This document shows positions 1 through 8,680 of a stretch of 39,644 nucleotides of DNA, piece by piece. Position 1 is the stretch's first letter, and each line of letters begins with the position of its first letter. Source of the DNA: an uncultured Prevotella sp. (GTDB taxonomy: Bacteria; Bacteroidota; Bacteroidia; Bacteroidales; Bacteroidaceae). Made by a program: the position numbers and the translations under genes. The notes under the pieces were generated by a model. That model was not told where the DNA came from. It did no database searches and saw only the letters and a program-made list of their open reading frames with translations. The stretch is from positions 1 to 39,644 of the forward strand of contig CABUHE010000019.1 in the NCBI GenBank assembly GCA_902491375.1, given 5' to 3'.

Positions 1-1017
1 AACACATGGTACGGCGGTGAGATGAAGAAGGGTATGTTCTCAATGATGAACTACTTCCTGCCGCTGAAGGGCATCGCTTCAATGCACTGCTCAGCTAACT
101 GCGACAAGAACGGCGAGAACACAGCTATCTTCTTCGGTCTGTCTGGAACAGGTAAGACTACTCTGTCAACTGACCCGAAGCGTCTGCTTATCGGTGACGA
201 CGAGCACGGATGGGATGACAACGGTGTGTTCAACTTCGAGGGCGGATGCTACGCTAAGGTTATCAACCTCGACAAGGAGAGCGAGCCGGACATCTACAAC
301 GCAATCCGTCGTAATGCACTTCTCGAGAACGTAACTGTTGACGCTAACGGCAAGATCGACTTCTGCGACAAGAGCACAACTGAGAACACTCGTGTTTCTT
401 ATCCTATCTACCACATCGAGAACATCGTTAAGCCTATCAGCCACGCACCGGCTGCAAAGCAGGTAATCTTCCTGTCAGCTGACGCATTTGGAGTTCTTCC
501 TCCTGTATCTATCCTCGACAAGGAGCAGACTAAGTACTACTTCCTCTCAGGATTCACAGCTAAGCTCGCCGGAACAGAGCGCGGTATCACTGAGCCGACT
601 CCTACATTCTCAGCTTGCTTCGGCCAGGCATTCCTCGAGCTGCATCCTACAAAGTATGCTGAGGAGCTCGTTAAGAAGATGGAGAAGAGCGGCGCTAAGG
701 CTTACTTGGTAAACACTGGTTGGAACGGAACTGGCAAGCGTATCTCAATCCGCGATACTCGTGGTATCATCGACGCTATCCTGAACCACTCAATCGATGC
801 TGCTCCTACAAAGACTATTCCTTACTTCAACTTCGTTGTTCCTACACAGCTTGAGGGCGTTGATCCTAACATCCTCGATCCGCGTGACACTTACGCTGAC
901 GCAAGCCAGTGGGAAGAGAAGGCTAAGGACCTCGCAAGCCGCTTCATCAAGAACTTCAAGAAGTATGAAAGCAACGAGGCTGGTAAGGCTCTTGTAGCAG
1001 CTGGACCAAAACTCTAA
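1..1017 (+). CDS. pckA: ATP-dependent phosphoenolpyruvate carboxykinase, 3' part
   Basis: The enzyme interconverts oxaloacetate plus ATP with PEP, CO2 and ADP in the cytosol; in gut Bacteroidales it usually runs in the CO2-fixing direction on the way to succinate. The reading frame is open from base 1, so the gene starts upstream of the window. About 338 residues are present of roughly 535 usual for the family. Visible motifs are NTWYGGEMKKG at the very start, the P-loop GLSGTGKTT (bases 136-162), the metal-binding IGDDEHGW segment soon after, and RGITEPTPTFSACFG and ISIRDTRGIIDA further on. The first ATG (base 22) lies inside a conserved block and is not the true start. Codon use is strongly biased, as expected for an abundant enzyme. 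A terminator follows 38 bases after the stop. Confidence 0.97.
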   Translation, partial: NTWYGGEMKKGMFSMMNYFLPLKGIASMHCSANCDKNGENTAIFFGLSGTGKTTLSTDPKRLLIGDDEHGWDDNGVFNFEGGCYAKVINLDKESEPDIYNAIRRNALLENVTVDANGKIDFCDKSTTENTRVSYPIYHIENIVKPISHAPAAKQVIFLSADAFGVLPPVSILDKEQTKYYFLSGFTAKLAGTERGITEPTPTFSACFGQAFLELHPTKYAEELVKKMEKSGAKAYLVNTGWNGTGKRISIRDTRGIIDAILNHSIDAAPTKTIPYFNFVVPTQLEGVDPNILDPRDTYADASQWEEKAKDLASRFIKNFKKYESNEAGKALVAAGPKL

Positions 1018-1054
1018 ATCTTACGAAGATAAGATTGTTTAGAATATCTTTTAA

Positions 1055-1088
1055 TAAGGCATATCCGCAAGGGTATGCCTTATTTTTT
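1055..1088 (+). terminator. Rho-independent terminator of pckA
   Basis: A perfect 9-bp stem (TAAGGCATA at 1055-1063 with TATGCCTTA at 1074-1082) closes a 10-base loop and is followed by a run of seven T. It lies 38 bases after the pckA stop codon. Confidence 0.9.
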
Positions 1089-1461
1089 TATACTTGACTG
1101 ACTGACAGCCGGAAGATGATTGTCAGCCGTAGCGTAAAAGATATTTAATTCCGGCCAGTGGGTTAAGCTTTTATCATTATATATGTCGCCGATGACAGTC
1201 TTGTGAAGCTTTTGGAGAAGCCTTACACGCTGCGCCGGGCTAAGTAGTGATATGTGTTCAGCCGCATCACAGGTTGCTGAACAGTTCTTATTTTATTGGA
1301 AAAACAAACTTGTTTTTGTGTCTTTTATGTCCAAATCTCTTATAAATAAGTCTTATTTTTCCTGTTTGTTATTTTGACTTATATCAAAAAATACTATTTT
1401 TACGACAAAATTTTGGGTAGAATGGATGAATATTCATGTTAAATTCTTATCTTTGCATCCG

Positions 1462-1666
1462 TGTTCGTGAGAATGCTTTTTCATAGGTTAGTAGTTTGAT
1501 AGATTTTAAGGTAAAGATTATGTTATTAGATTTTGAAACAACAACTATGCTGGCGTTAGCCTTAGTGATGGTTGATTAATATAAACATCAATTCATTAGT
1601 TGACACCAACATAAGTTAAGAAAGTTTTAAAGGCAGGCATGAGTGATTCACCCCTGCCTTTTTTGT
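1462..1666 (+). ncRNA. Candidate small transcript of about 200 nt
   Basis: The -7-like box TATCTTTG (1448-1455) would place a transcript start near 1460, and a strong intrinsic terminator ends at about 1666. Inside lies one ORF of 19 codons (1520-1579) starting MLLDFETTTM, preceded by an AAGG that could bind the ribosome. No clear TTTG box sits 19-21 bp upstream of the -7 box, so the promoter is incomplete. I do not recognise an RNA family. It may be a small RNA, a short peptide mRNA, or a leader of the downstream gene. Confidence 0.35.
1630..1666 (+). terminator. Strong intrinsic terminator with no annotated gene upstream
   Basis: An 8-bp perfect stem (AAGGCAGG at 1630-1637 with CCTGCCTT at 1653-1660) is followed directly by T residues. 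The nearest upstream gene, pckA, already has its own terminator at 1055-1088, so this one implies a separate transcript. Confidence 0.8.
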
Positions 1667-1833
1667 GTTTTATAAGGCTTGTCGTGTCAAAATGCCAGCA
1701 TTGCTGATACTACTTTATCTGTATATGATACAAAATCATTTAAAAATCTTTTTAATGTCTATAAAAAAGCCCAATTTCTTTGTGTTTTAGACAATAAAGG
1801 GATTAAAAGGCGTTTTATTTAAGGAATTCTGAT

Positions 1834-1841
1834 TAAATTTG
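1834..1841 (+). promoter_or_regulatory. -7 promoter box before the DUF6242 gene
   Basis: TAAATTTG matches the Bacteroidetes -7 consensus TAnnTTTG and lies 26 bases before the start codon at 1868. The upstream sequence around 1813 is T-rich but has no clean TTTG, so only the -7 box is supported. Confidence 0.5.
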
Positions 1842-1867
1842 CAGCTAAAAACATAATAGTGTAAAGA

Positions 1868-3298
1868 ATGAAAAGGATTGTCAAACCTTTTGTAATATTG
1901 ATATCAGCGATAGTCCTTATGGCTTCGTGTCTGGGTGACGACGACAGCTATAACGATTTTATTTTATACAGCGATACGGCTATATCATCATTCTCGCTCG
2001 GTACGTTGAACCGCACAATGTGGACAACTTCATCTAAGGGCGAGGACAGCTCGTATGTAGCTGAGGTGAACGGAGCTTCGTATAAGTTCTATATAGACCA
2101 GTTGAAGAAGGAAATTTACAACCCTGACTCTCTGCCGGTAGGTACCGATGTGGCTCATGTTATATGCAAGATAAACGCGCAGAACTCAGGTACTGTTATT
2201 CTTGTTCACAAGGATATCGAAGGCAAAGACTCACTGGCTTACTTCAACAGTTCTGACTCAATAGACTTTACTGAGCCGCGCGAGTTTCGTGTTTACGCTA
2301 TGGACGGAAGCGCTTACCGCTCATACAAGGTCAGTGTGAACGTGCATAAGGAGAATCCTGACTCAATCAACTGGCACAAGTTCGCGTCAGTGAGCGACTT
2401 CATGGCTATGAGCAACATCAAGGCTCTGGCTCTCGACGGCCGTCTGCTTGTATTCGGCGAGCAGGGCGGAACTACTTCTGTCTATTCTGGAGCTACCGCC
2501 GACGGCATAGCCTGGACAAAACTCAGCACAGACATGACGCTCGACGCCGGAGCAAGCAGCAACGCTATCGTGAAAGACGGCACTGTATATACGCTCAGCG
2601 GAGGCAAGCTGATAAGCTCTGCTGACGGCAGCGCATGGACAGTTGTAGGCAATGCTGCTGTGAACAGACTGCTCGGCGCAGGTAAGGGCAAGATGTATGG
2701 TCTTAATGCTGACGGCAAGATAATGTCGTCTACGGACGGTGTCGTATGGACTGAGGACGTGCTTTCAGACAGCGGTTCTATGCTGCCGGTTACTGATATG
2801 TCGCTTGTTAGCCTTCCGCTCGGCACAGACAAGAGTGCTGAAACTATAATATTGTCAGGAAACCTTGCCGCTGACAGCAATCCGCAAGATTCGGTTGCTA
2901 TGGTGTGGAACAAGATAGAAGAATATGCTTCAGCCTCGCAGTCGCACTCTTGGATCTATTGCGTTGAAGACAACGGATTCTGTCTGCCGCGTCTGGCTGG
3001 CCTAAATATGGTAGCTTACGGCGACGTACTGGTTGCGTTTGGCGGCCACGGACTCGGAACAAGTACTGCAAAAGCATACTCGCAGATGTATGTAAGTGAG
3101 GACAAGGGACTGACTTGGCATGCTGACGACAGCTATTATCTGCCCGAAGGATTTACCAACGGCAGCAGCAGTGTGATGTCAGTGGCAGTTGACAACAATA
3201 ATTATATGTGGATAATCTGCGGCGGTACGGGCGATGTATGGCGCGGAAGACTTAACCGTCTTGACGGTAACGACGAGCAGACATCATTCATAGAGTGA
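1868..3298 (+). CDS. DUF6242-type lipoprotein with Asp-box repeats
   Basis: Predicted surface or periplasmic lipoprotein of 476 residues; its function is not known. The N-terminus is a lipoprotein signal peptide with lipobox LMASC and lipidated Cys21, followed by an acidic GDDDS stretch typical of exported Bacteroidetes lipoproteins. The C-terminal two thirds carry Asp-box-like motifs (S-x-D-x-G-x-x-W) near residues 208, 248, 286 and 410, as in BNR/sialidase-type beta-propellers. I assign DUF6242 from this pattern and from its place ahead of a DUF6089 gene, uppS and bamA, an order I recall from other Bacteroidales. The next gene starts 33 bases downstream. The Asp boxes are structural, and no catalytic residues of a sialidase are evident. 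Confidence 0.75.
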   Translation: MKRIVKPFVILISAIVLMASCLGDDDSYNDFILYSDTAISSFSLGTLNRTMWTTSSKGEDSSYVAEVNGASYKFYIDQLKKEIYNPDSLPVGTDVAHVICKINAQNSGTVILVHKDIEGKDSLAYFNSSDSIDFTEPREFRVYAMDGSAYRSYKVSVNVHKENPDSINWHKFASVSDFMAMSNIKALALDGRLLVFGEQGGTTSVYSGATADGIAWTKLSTDMTLDAGASSNAIVKDGTVYTLSGGKLISSADGSAWTVVGNAAVNRLLGAGKGKMYGLNADGKIMSSTDGVVWTEDVLSDSGSMLPVTDMSLVSLPLGTDKSAETIILSGNLAADSNPQDSVAMVWNKIEEYASASQSHSWIYCVEDNGFCLPRLAGLNMVAYGDVLVAFGGHGLGTSTAKAYSQMYVSEDKGLTWHADDSYYLPEGFTNGSSSVMSVAVDNNNYMWIICGGTGDVWRGRLNRLDGNDEQTSFIE

Positions 3299-3331
3299 TA
3301 AAATAAAAAGAAGAAACCACATTCTTTGCCC

Positions 3332-4012
3332 ATGAGAAAATTCCTTTTCGTATTGACTTTGATATTTGTTTCGCTTGGAGCGAAGGCCCAGGACGAATAC
3401 GAATACAGAATGGAAATAGGAGTGGGCGCAGGCTTGGTCAGCTATGAGGGCGACTTCAACGGCAGCATATTGAAAAACATGCGGCCGTCGGCGTCGTTTA
3501 TATTGAGAAGGGTTCTTAATCCCTACATGGCTCTGAAGTTGGATTATACCTATGGAACTCTTGCCGGAAGTTCGGCTGACGTAAAGACATGGTATCCCAA
3601 ACTGGCTGACAATCCGATAGAATTCAAGAACACGCTAATGGACTTCGGCGTGTCGTTCGAGTATAATTTCTGGCCTTACGGCACAGGCCGTGAGTATCGT
3701 GGAGCCAAGCGGCTCACTCCGTTTGTCTTCGTAGGACTTGGCGGCACGTATGTGAATACCGACGGCGGAGGCGTCTTTACGGCGAATGTTCCGTTGGGAC
3801 TTGGCGTGAAATACAAGATAGGCAAAAGGCTGAACCTCGGACTTGAGTGGGCTGCCCACTTCTCGTTAAGCGACAAACTCGACGGTGTGGAAGATCCATA
3901 CGGGATTGTGAGTAACGGACTTTTTAAGAATACTGACTGCTACTCTATGCTGAAGCTCACTCTGACTTACAGCTTTATGGCAAAATGTAAAATATGCAAC
4001 AAGGATGACTGA
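3332..4012 (+). CDS. DUF6089 (PorG-like) outer-membrane beta-barrel protein
   Basis: A 226-residue exported protein with a signal peptide ending AKA|QDE (cut after residue 19). The mature part alternates short hydrophobic strands with glycines, as in small eight-stranded barrels. DUF6089 proteins are related to PorG of the type IX secretion system, but function here is inferred from family only. I chose ATG 3332; an in-frame TTG at 3326 would add only two residues. The stop overlaps the uppS start by 8 bases, which suggests translational coupling and co-transcription with uppS and bamA. It could instead be a generic outer-membrane barrel unrelated to secretion. Confidence 0.7.
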   Translation: MRKFLFVLTLIFVSLGAKAQDEYEYRMEIGVGAGLVSYEGDFNGSILKNMRPSASFILRRVLNPYMALKLDYTYGTLAGSSADVKTWYPKLADNPIEFKNTLMDFGVSFEYNFWPYGTGREYRGAKRLTPFVFVGLGGTYVNTDGGGVFTANVPLGLGVKYKIGKRLNLGLEWAAHFSLSDKLDGVEDPYGIVSNGLFKNTDCYSMLKLTLTYSFMAKCKICNKDD

Positions 4013-4745
4013 AACTAAAATCGACATGAAACGCATACCGCGGCACATCGCCATCATCATGGACGGTAACGGCCGCTGGGCAATGGAACGCGGCAAGCAG
4101 CGCAGCTACGGCCATCAGGCTGGAGTTGACACAGTGCGCAAGATAACGTCAGAGTGCACAAGGCTTGGCGTGAAGTTCCTTACATTATATACATTCTCTA
4201 CCGAGAACTGGAGCCGCCCGGCTGACGAGGTGGCCGCCCTTATGGGGCTTGTGCTAAGCTCGCTTGAGGACGAGATATTCATGAAGAACAATGTCCGTTT
4301 CCGGGTTATCGGAGATATGGACCGCCTGCCTGCCGACGTAAGGGCAAAATTGCAGGAGACTATGGACCACACGCGCGGCAATACAGCCATGACTATGGTC
4401 GTAGCTCTGAGCTATTCATCAAAGTGGGAGATAACCCGCGCGGTGAAGGAGATTGCGTCTGACGTCAAGGAAGGCAAGATAAGTGTTGATGAAATCAGTG
4501 AAGACATGATATCATCGCACCTGCAGACCAACTTCATGCCAGACCCGGAGCTGCTTATCCGCACAGGCGGTGAGCTGCGTATATCAAACTACTTGCTTTG
4601 GCAGATTGCTTATTCAGAATTGTTCTTCTGCGATACATACTGGCCTGACTTTGACGAGGAATGCCTTCACAAGGCCATCGCAAGCTATCAGAACAGGCAG
4701 AGGCGTTTCGGAAAGACCGAGGCTCAGGTAGAAAACAACGATTAA
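4005..4745 (+). CDS. uppS: Isoprenyl transferase (undecaprenyl diphosphate synthase)
   Basis: Cytosolic, membrane-associated cis-prenyltransferase that adds isopentenyl units to farnesyl diphosphate, giving the C55 lipid carrier for peptidoglycan and surface polysaccharides. The 246-residue length is normal. Family motifs are IAIIMDGNGRWA with catalytic Asp20, LYTFSTENWSRP, and the substrate-binding block LLIRTGGELRISN near residues 185-197, followed by LLWQIAYSE. The usual NYGGR segment reads SYSSK here, a variation I recall in Bacteroidales. The start at 4005 overlaps the preceding gene; Met8 (4026) is an alternative start. bamA begins 22 bases after the stop, so lipid-carrier synthesis and outer-membrane assembly are coupled in one operon. 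Confidence 0.95.
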   Translation: MTETKIDMKRIPRHIAIIMDGNGRWAMERGKQRSYGHQAGVDTVRKITSECTRLGVKFLTLYTFSTENWSRPADEVAALMGLVLSSLEDEIFMKNNVRFRVIGDMDRLPADVRAKLQETMDHTRGNTAMTMVVALSYSSKWEITRAVKEIASDVKEGKISVDEISEDMISSHLQTNFMPDPELLIRTGGELRISNYLLWQIAYSELFFCDTYWPDFDEECLHKAIASYQNRQRRFGKTEAQVENND

Positions 4746-4767
4746 TTCAAGACAAGTGACAGACAAG

Positions 4768-7410
4768 ATGAATAAGGTAAAAGTATGCGTCGTGCTGCTT
4801 GCCGTAATGCTTTCAGGCATCAGGGCGGCCGCGCAGATAAAGATAATCAACCCAGACATTACCTATGCCGGAACGCCGCGTACCTGTTACATCGGCGGTA
4901 TGGCTGTTTCGGGTGTCGAGGGATACGAGGACTATATGCTGACTGGCATTTCGGGCTTGTCAATCGGACAACGTATCGAAGTGCCTGGTTCAGACATATC
5001 AAACGCCGTGAAGAACTACTGGCGTCACGGACTGTTCTCGAAAGCACAGATAGCAGCTGACTCTATTGTCGGCGACAGCATCTATCTGCACTTTTACCTT
5101 GCGTTGCGTCCGCGTGTGTCGACAATCAACTATATCGGTGTAAAGAAGTCGGAGAAGGAAGACCTTGAGGCCAAGCTCGGACTTCTGAAGGGCAGCCAGA
5201 TTACACCTAACATGATTGACCGTGCCAAACTGTTGGCTAAGAGCTACTTTGACGATAAGGGTTATAAGAACGCAGACATTAATATAATGCAGCGTGAGGA
5301 CGTTGTAAACAAAAACCAGGTGATTCTTGACATCATCATCGATAAGAAAGAGAAGATGAAAATCAGGAGCATCATACTGGAAGGCAACAAAGAGCTTGAC
5401 GATAAGAAAATCAAGGGAGGACTCTTTAAGAAAGGCGCTCTCAAGAAACTGCATGAGGCAGGCAAGCTGTCTTCGTTCCTGAAATCGAAGAAATACACGC
5501 CTGAGAAGTTTGAGGAAGACAAGAAAAACCTTATTGATAAGTATAACGAGCTTGGTTACCGCGACGCTTACATAGTGCGCGACAGCGTTTGGAACGTCGA
5601 CGACAAGCACGTAAACATTCTGTTTGAGATTGACGAAGGTAAGAAATACTATATCCGCAACATCACTTGGGTGGGCAACACTGTCTTCTCTACCGACTAT
5701 CTCAGCGCGATACTCGGCATGAAGAAAGGCGATGTCTACAACCAGAAGCTGATGAATAAGCGTCTTACTGAAGATGAGGATGCCGTAGGTAACGAGTATT
5801 GGAACCGCGGTTACCTGTTCTACAACCTTCAGCCAACCGAGGTAAACATAGTCGGCGACTCTATTGACCTTGAAATGAGAATTGTGGAAGGTACTCAGGC
5901 ACACATCAGCCATGTGCGCATTAACGGTAACACACGAATCTATGAGAATGTCGTACGCCGAGAGCTTAGAACAAAGCCGGGCGACCTTTTCTCAAAGGAG
6001 GCACTTATGCGTACAATGCGTGAGCTTGCGTCAATGGGACACTTTGACCCTGAGCAGATTAATCCTGACGTGAAACCTAATCCTGAAGAAGGTACGGTGG
6101 ACATCTCTTGGGACTTGGTTCAGAAGAACAACGACCAGGTTGAGTTCTCACTCGGTTGGGGACAGACCGGTGTCATAGCACGTGTCGGAATCAAGTTCAA
6201 CAACTTCTCTATGGCAAACCTCTTCAACAAGAACAAGGAGCACCGCGGAATAATGCCGAGCGGCGACGGTGAGGTCTTGTCATTAGGAGCCCAGACCAAC
6301 GGTACATACTATCAGTCTTACAACATATCTTATTCTACCAACTGGCTAGGAGGCAAGCGCCCGATACAGTTCACGGTCGGAGCATACTTCTCAAAGCAGA
6401 CCGACGTGTCGAGCAACTATTATAACCAGGGCTGGATGAATAATTACTATAACTATCTTTACGGTTACGGAAACAGCTACAATAATTATTACGAGAACTA
6501 TTACGACCCGGATACTTACGTCAAACTTATCGGAGTCTCACTCGGATGGGGTAAGCGTCTGCGTTGGCCTGACGACTACTTCCAGCTTTCTGTACAGCTG
6601 GCTTACCAGCGCTACATGCTGCGCAATTGGCGTTACTTCCTCATAACTAACGGTAACTGTAACAACCTTAACCTCGGCATAACGCTCTCACGTGTTTCTA
6701 CCGACAACCAGCTCTATCCACGTCGCGGTTCTGAGTTCATGGCTTCATTGACTATTACTCCGCCTTGGTCAGCATGGGACGGCAAAGATTACAAGCGTCT
6801 TACAGAAATATACAGATATGAAGCTTCCAATGGCCAGTCTACTTCCGAGAAGGCCATTGCCGCACAGCGTGAGAAATACCGCTGGGTTGAGTATTACAAG
6901 TGGAAGTTCCGTGCAAAGACATACACCGCACTTACTAACGGACAGAAGTGTTTCGTACTTATGACACGTGTCGAGTTCGGTATTCTCGGTGCTTACAACA
7001 AGTATAAGAAGTCGCCTTTCGAAACCTATTATATGGGTGGTGACGGTATGAGCGGATATTCTACCGGCTACGCTGAAGAGACAATCGGTCTGCGTGGTTA
7101 CGAGAACGGTAGCCTTACTCCTTACGGAGCTGAGGGCTACGCATACGACCGCTTCTCGCTTGAGCTACGTTATCCGTTCCTGTTGGGCAACACCACAATC
7201 TACGGTCTCGGTTTTGTTGAGGCTGGTAATGCATGGACAGACGCCAAGAAGTTCAATCCGTTCGACATGAAGCGTTCAGCTGGAGTCGGCGTGCGTATCT
7301 TCCTCCCGATGGTCGGTCTTATGGGTATCGACTGGGCTTACGGTTTCGACGAGGTGTTCGGCCGCAAGGGTGGCAGCCAGTTCCACTTCATTCTCGGACA
7401 GGAGTTCTGA
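4768..7410 (+). CDS. bamA: Outer-membrane barrel assembly protein BamA
   Basis: Central component of the BAM complex, which folds beta-barrel proteins into the outer membrane. A signal peptide (to about AAAQ) precedes a series of POTRA-like repeats over residues ~25-450, then an Omp85 barrel to the C-terminus ending HFILGQEF, with a terminal aromatic residue as barrels usually have. The loop-6 motif appears as GLRGYENG near residue 773, equivalent to VRGF. At 880 residues it is longer than the enterobacterial protein (about 810), partly because of a Tyr/Asn-rich insertion at residues ~548-590. I chose ATG 4768 over the upstream GTG 4756 because it starts directly before the signal peptide. 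It sits between uppS and the OmpH chaperone genes, its functional partners. Confidence 0.93.
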   Translation: MNKVKVCVVLLAVMLSGIRAAAQIKIINPDITYAGTPRTCYIGGMAVSGVEGYEDYMLTGISGLSIGQRIEVPGSDISNAVKNYWRHGLFSKAQIAADSIVGDSIYLHFYLALRPRVSTINYIGVKKSEKEDLEAKLGLLKGSQITPNMIDRAKLLAKSYFDDKGYKNADINIMQREDVVNKNQVILDIIIDKKEKMKIRSIILEGNKELDDKKIKGGLFKKGALKKLHEAGKLSSFLKSKKYTPEKFEEDKKNLIDKYNELGYRDAYIVRDSVWNVDDKHVNILFEIDEGKKYYIRNITWVGNTVFSTDYLSAILGMKKGDVYNQKLMNKRLTEDEDAVGNEYWNRGYLFYNLQPTEVNIVGDSIDLEMRIVEGTQAHISHVRINGNTRIYENVVRRELRTKPGDLFSKEALMRTMRELASMGHFDPEQINPDVKPNPEEGTVDISWDLVQKNNDQVEFSLGWGQTGVIARVGIKFNNFSMANLFNKNKEHRGIMPSGDGEVLSLGAQTNGTYYQSYNISYSTNWLGGKRPIQFTVGAYFSKQTDVSSNYYNQGWMNNYYNYLYGYGNSYNNYYENYYDPDTYVKLIGVSLGWGKRLRWPDDYFQLSVQLAYQRYMLRNWRYFLITNGNCNNLNLGITLSRVSTDNQLYPRRGSEFMASLTITPPWSAWDGKDYKRLTEIYRYEASNGQSTSEKAIAAQREKYRWVEYYKWKFRAKTYTALTNGQKCFVLMTRVEFGILGAYNKYKKSPFETYYMGGDGMSGYSTGYAEETIGLRGYENGSLTPYGAEGYAYDRFSLELRYPFLLGNTTIYGLGFVEAGNAWTDAKKFNPFDMKRSAGVGVRIFLPMVGLMGIDWAYGFDEVFGRKGGSQFHFILGQEF

Positions 7411-7527
7411 TGACCTGTCATGGCTTAAACAACATACATGCCCTCTGTGCGCTGTCTGTATGAAGTCGCGCAGTGCGGCATGAATAAAAGATTGAATACA
7501 GAGATAAATTGAAAGGAGAAAATCATT

Positions 7528-8040
7528 ATGAAGAAGATTATCTTTGCAGCCGTGCTGGCTCTTGTAGCCGTATCGGCCAGCGCACAGAAGTTTGCGCTTA
7601 TCGACATGGAATACATACTGAAAAACATTCCTGCCTACGAGCGTGCTGACGAACAGCTTAACCAGGTAGCCAAGAAGTGGCAGGCTGAGGTTGACGCTCT
7701 CAACACCGAGGCTACGACAATGTATAAGAACTATCAGAACGAGGTTGTGTTCCTCTCTCAGGAACAGAAGCAGGCACGCCAGCAGGCTATCAACGACAAG
7801 GAGAAGCAGGCTGCCGACCTGAAGCGCAAGTATTTCGGCCCTGACGGTGAGCTTTACAAGAAGCGTACCAGTCTGATGACTCCTATACAGGAGGAAATCT
7901 ACAACGCCGTTAAAGACATCTGCGACCTGCGCGGCTACTCGCTTGTGCTCGACCGTGCGTCAGATACAGGTATCATTTTCGCCTCGCCTAAGATTGACAT
8001 AAGCAACGAAGTGTTGTCTAAGTTAGGCTATTCTAACTAA
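7528..8040 (+). CDS. OmpH/Skp family periplasmic chaperone, copy 1
   Basis: A 170-residue exported chaperone with a signal peptide ending SASA|Q. The family (Skp/OmpH) holds unfolded outer-membrane proteins in the periplasm and passes them to BamA. The N-terminal strand KFALIDMEYIL, a long charged helical hairpin over residues ~35-120, and a C-terminal strand (YSLVLDRAS) match the Skp layout. It has an unusually good Shine-Dalgarno sequence for this phylum (GGAG about 10 bases before ATG). It follows bamA by 117 bases, a gap with a GC-rich imperfect hairpin near 7441-7480 but no T run. It is one of three tandem paralogues. Confidence 0.9.
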   Translation: MKKIIFAAVLALVAVSASAQKFALIDMEYILKNIPAYERADEQLNQVAKKWQAEVDALNTEATTMYKNYQNEVVFLSQEQKQARQQAINDKEKQAADLKRKYFGPDGELYKKRTSLMTPIQEEIYNAVKDICDLRGYSLVLDRASDTGIIFASPKIDISNEVLSKLGYSN

Positions 8041-8045
8041 AAAAA

Positions 8046-8071
8046 CGCATCTTTTAATATACAAAAGGTGC
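8046..8071. repeat. Palindrome, member of a dispersed family
   Basis: Arms GCATCTTTT (8047-8055) and AAAAGGTGC (8063-8071) pair with one T-G wobble across a 7-base spacer. A closely similar palindrome with almost the same spacer (AATATGC versus AATATAC) lies at 31842-31872. This copy sits 20 bp upstream of the -7 box for ompH copy 2. Confidence 0.6.
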
Positions 8072-8091
8072 TTAATGTAGTATATTTTACC

Positions 8092-8099
8092 TATATTTG
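8092..8099 (+). promoter_or_regulatory. -7 promoter box of ompH copy 2
   Basis: TATATTTG fits the TAnnTTTG consensus and lies 42 bases before the start at 8142. No clean TTTG is found 19-21 bp upstream; that position overlaps the palindrome at 8046-8071. It suggests the second ompH gene can be transcribed apart from the bamA operon. Confidence 0.5.
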
Positions 8100-8141
8100 C
8101 AGACAAATAAAAAAACAAATAGAGAAAGCAATAAAAGAAAG

Positions 8142-8654
8142 ATGAAAAAGTTAATTTTAATGTTACTCTTGTTTGCGCCACTGTCAATATTCGCGCAGAC
8201 AACAACTCCTAAGTTCGGTCACGTCAATGCTCAGGCTATCATGGAAAGCCTGCCTGAATTCATCAAGGCACGTGGCGACCTCGAAGCTCAGTCAAAGCAG
8301 TATGAGAACGACATGAAGGCTATGCAGGACGAAATCCAGCGCAAGTCTGACGAGTATGATAAGACAAAGAGCACAATGAACGAGACTTCAAGAGCTGAGG
8401 CAGAGGCTTCTCTCAACCAGCTTATGCAGAAGTTCCAGCAGGCTTATCAGGACAACCAGCAGGCTCTCCAGAAGGCACAGCAGGAGAAACTCCAGCCTAT
8501 CATGAACAAGATTATGACTGCTATCAAGGCCGTAGGTAAGAACGGCGGATATGTTTACATCATGGACGTATCAGGCGGTATTCCTTACATCAGCGACACT
8601 CTGAGCAAGGACGTTACTGAAGACGTGAAGACCGAAATGGCTAAGCTGAAATAA
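8142..8654 (+). CDS. OmpH/Skp family periplasmic chaperone, copy 2
   Basis: A 170-residue exported protein with signal peptide MKKLILMLLLFAPLSIFA|Q. KFGHVNAQAIMESLPEF is the family's first strand, followed by a long Gln/Lys/Glu-rich coiled-coil hairpin (residues ~45-125) and a closing strand around GGYVYIMDVSG. This layout matches Skp, which chaperones outer-membrane proteins in transit to BamA. I chose ATG 8142, since the open frame upstream has no signal-like start and would place 15 polar residues before the signal peptide. Its own -7 box lies upstream. The helical arms are richer in glutamine than those of copy 1, so client range may differ, but this is inference. Confidence 0.9.
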   Translation: MKKLILMLLLFAPLSIFAQTTTPKFGHVNAQAIMESLPEFIKARGDLEAQSKQYENDMKAMQDEIQRKSDEYDKTKSTMNETSRAEAEASLNQLMQKFQQAYQDNQQALQKAQQEKLQPIMNKIMTAIKAVGKNGGYVYIMDVSGGIPYISDTLSKDVTEDVKTEMAKLK

Positions 8655-8680
8655 CATTTTCACAACAGATACATACTGAC

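Larger units (their letters stand above)
1089..1867. other. 779-base intergenic region with an orphan terminator
   Basis: AT-rich and without a protein gene of normal size. It contains a TATCTTTG box at 1448-1455, a 19-codon ORF at 1520-1579, a strong terminator at 1630-1666, and the TAAATTTG box at 1834-1841 that probably serves the DUF6242 gene. Nothing else is recognisable. Confidence 0.7.

Noticed and set aside
3326..3331. TTG start of the DUF6089 gene
   Set aside because: ATG 3332 begins a standard signal peptide; the same reasoning moved the starts of bamA, murI, the HU gene and yidD to the nearest ATG.
4999..5913. Long 304-codon minus-strand ORF
   Set aside because: It lies entirely inside bamA, on the opposite strand, and has no protein-like motifs.
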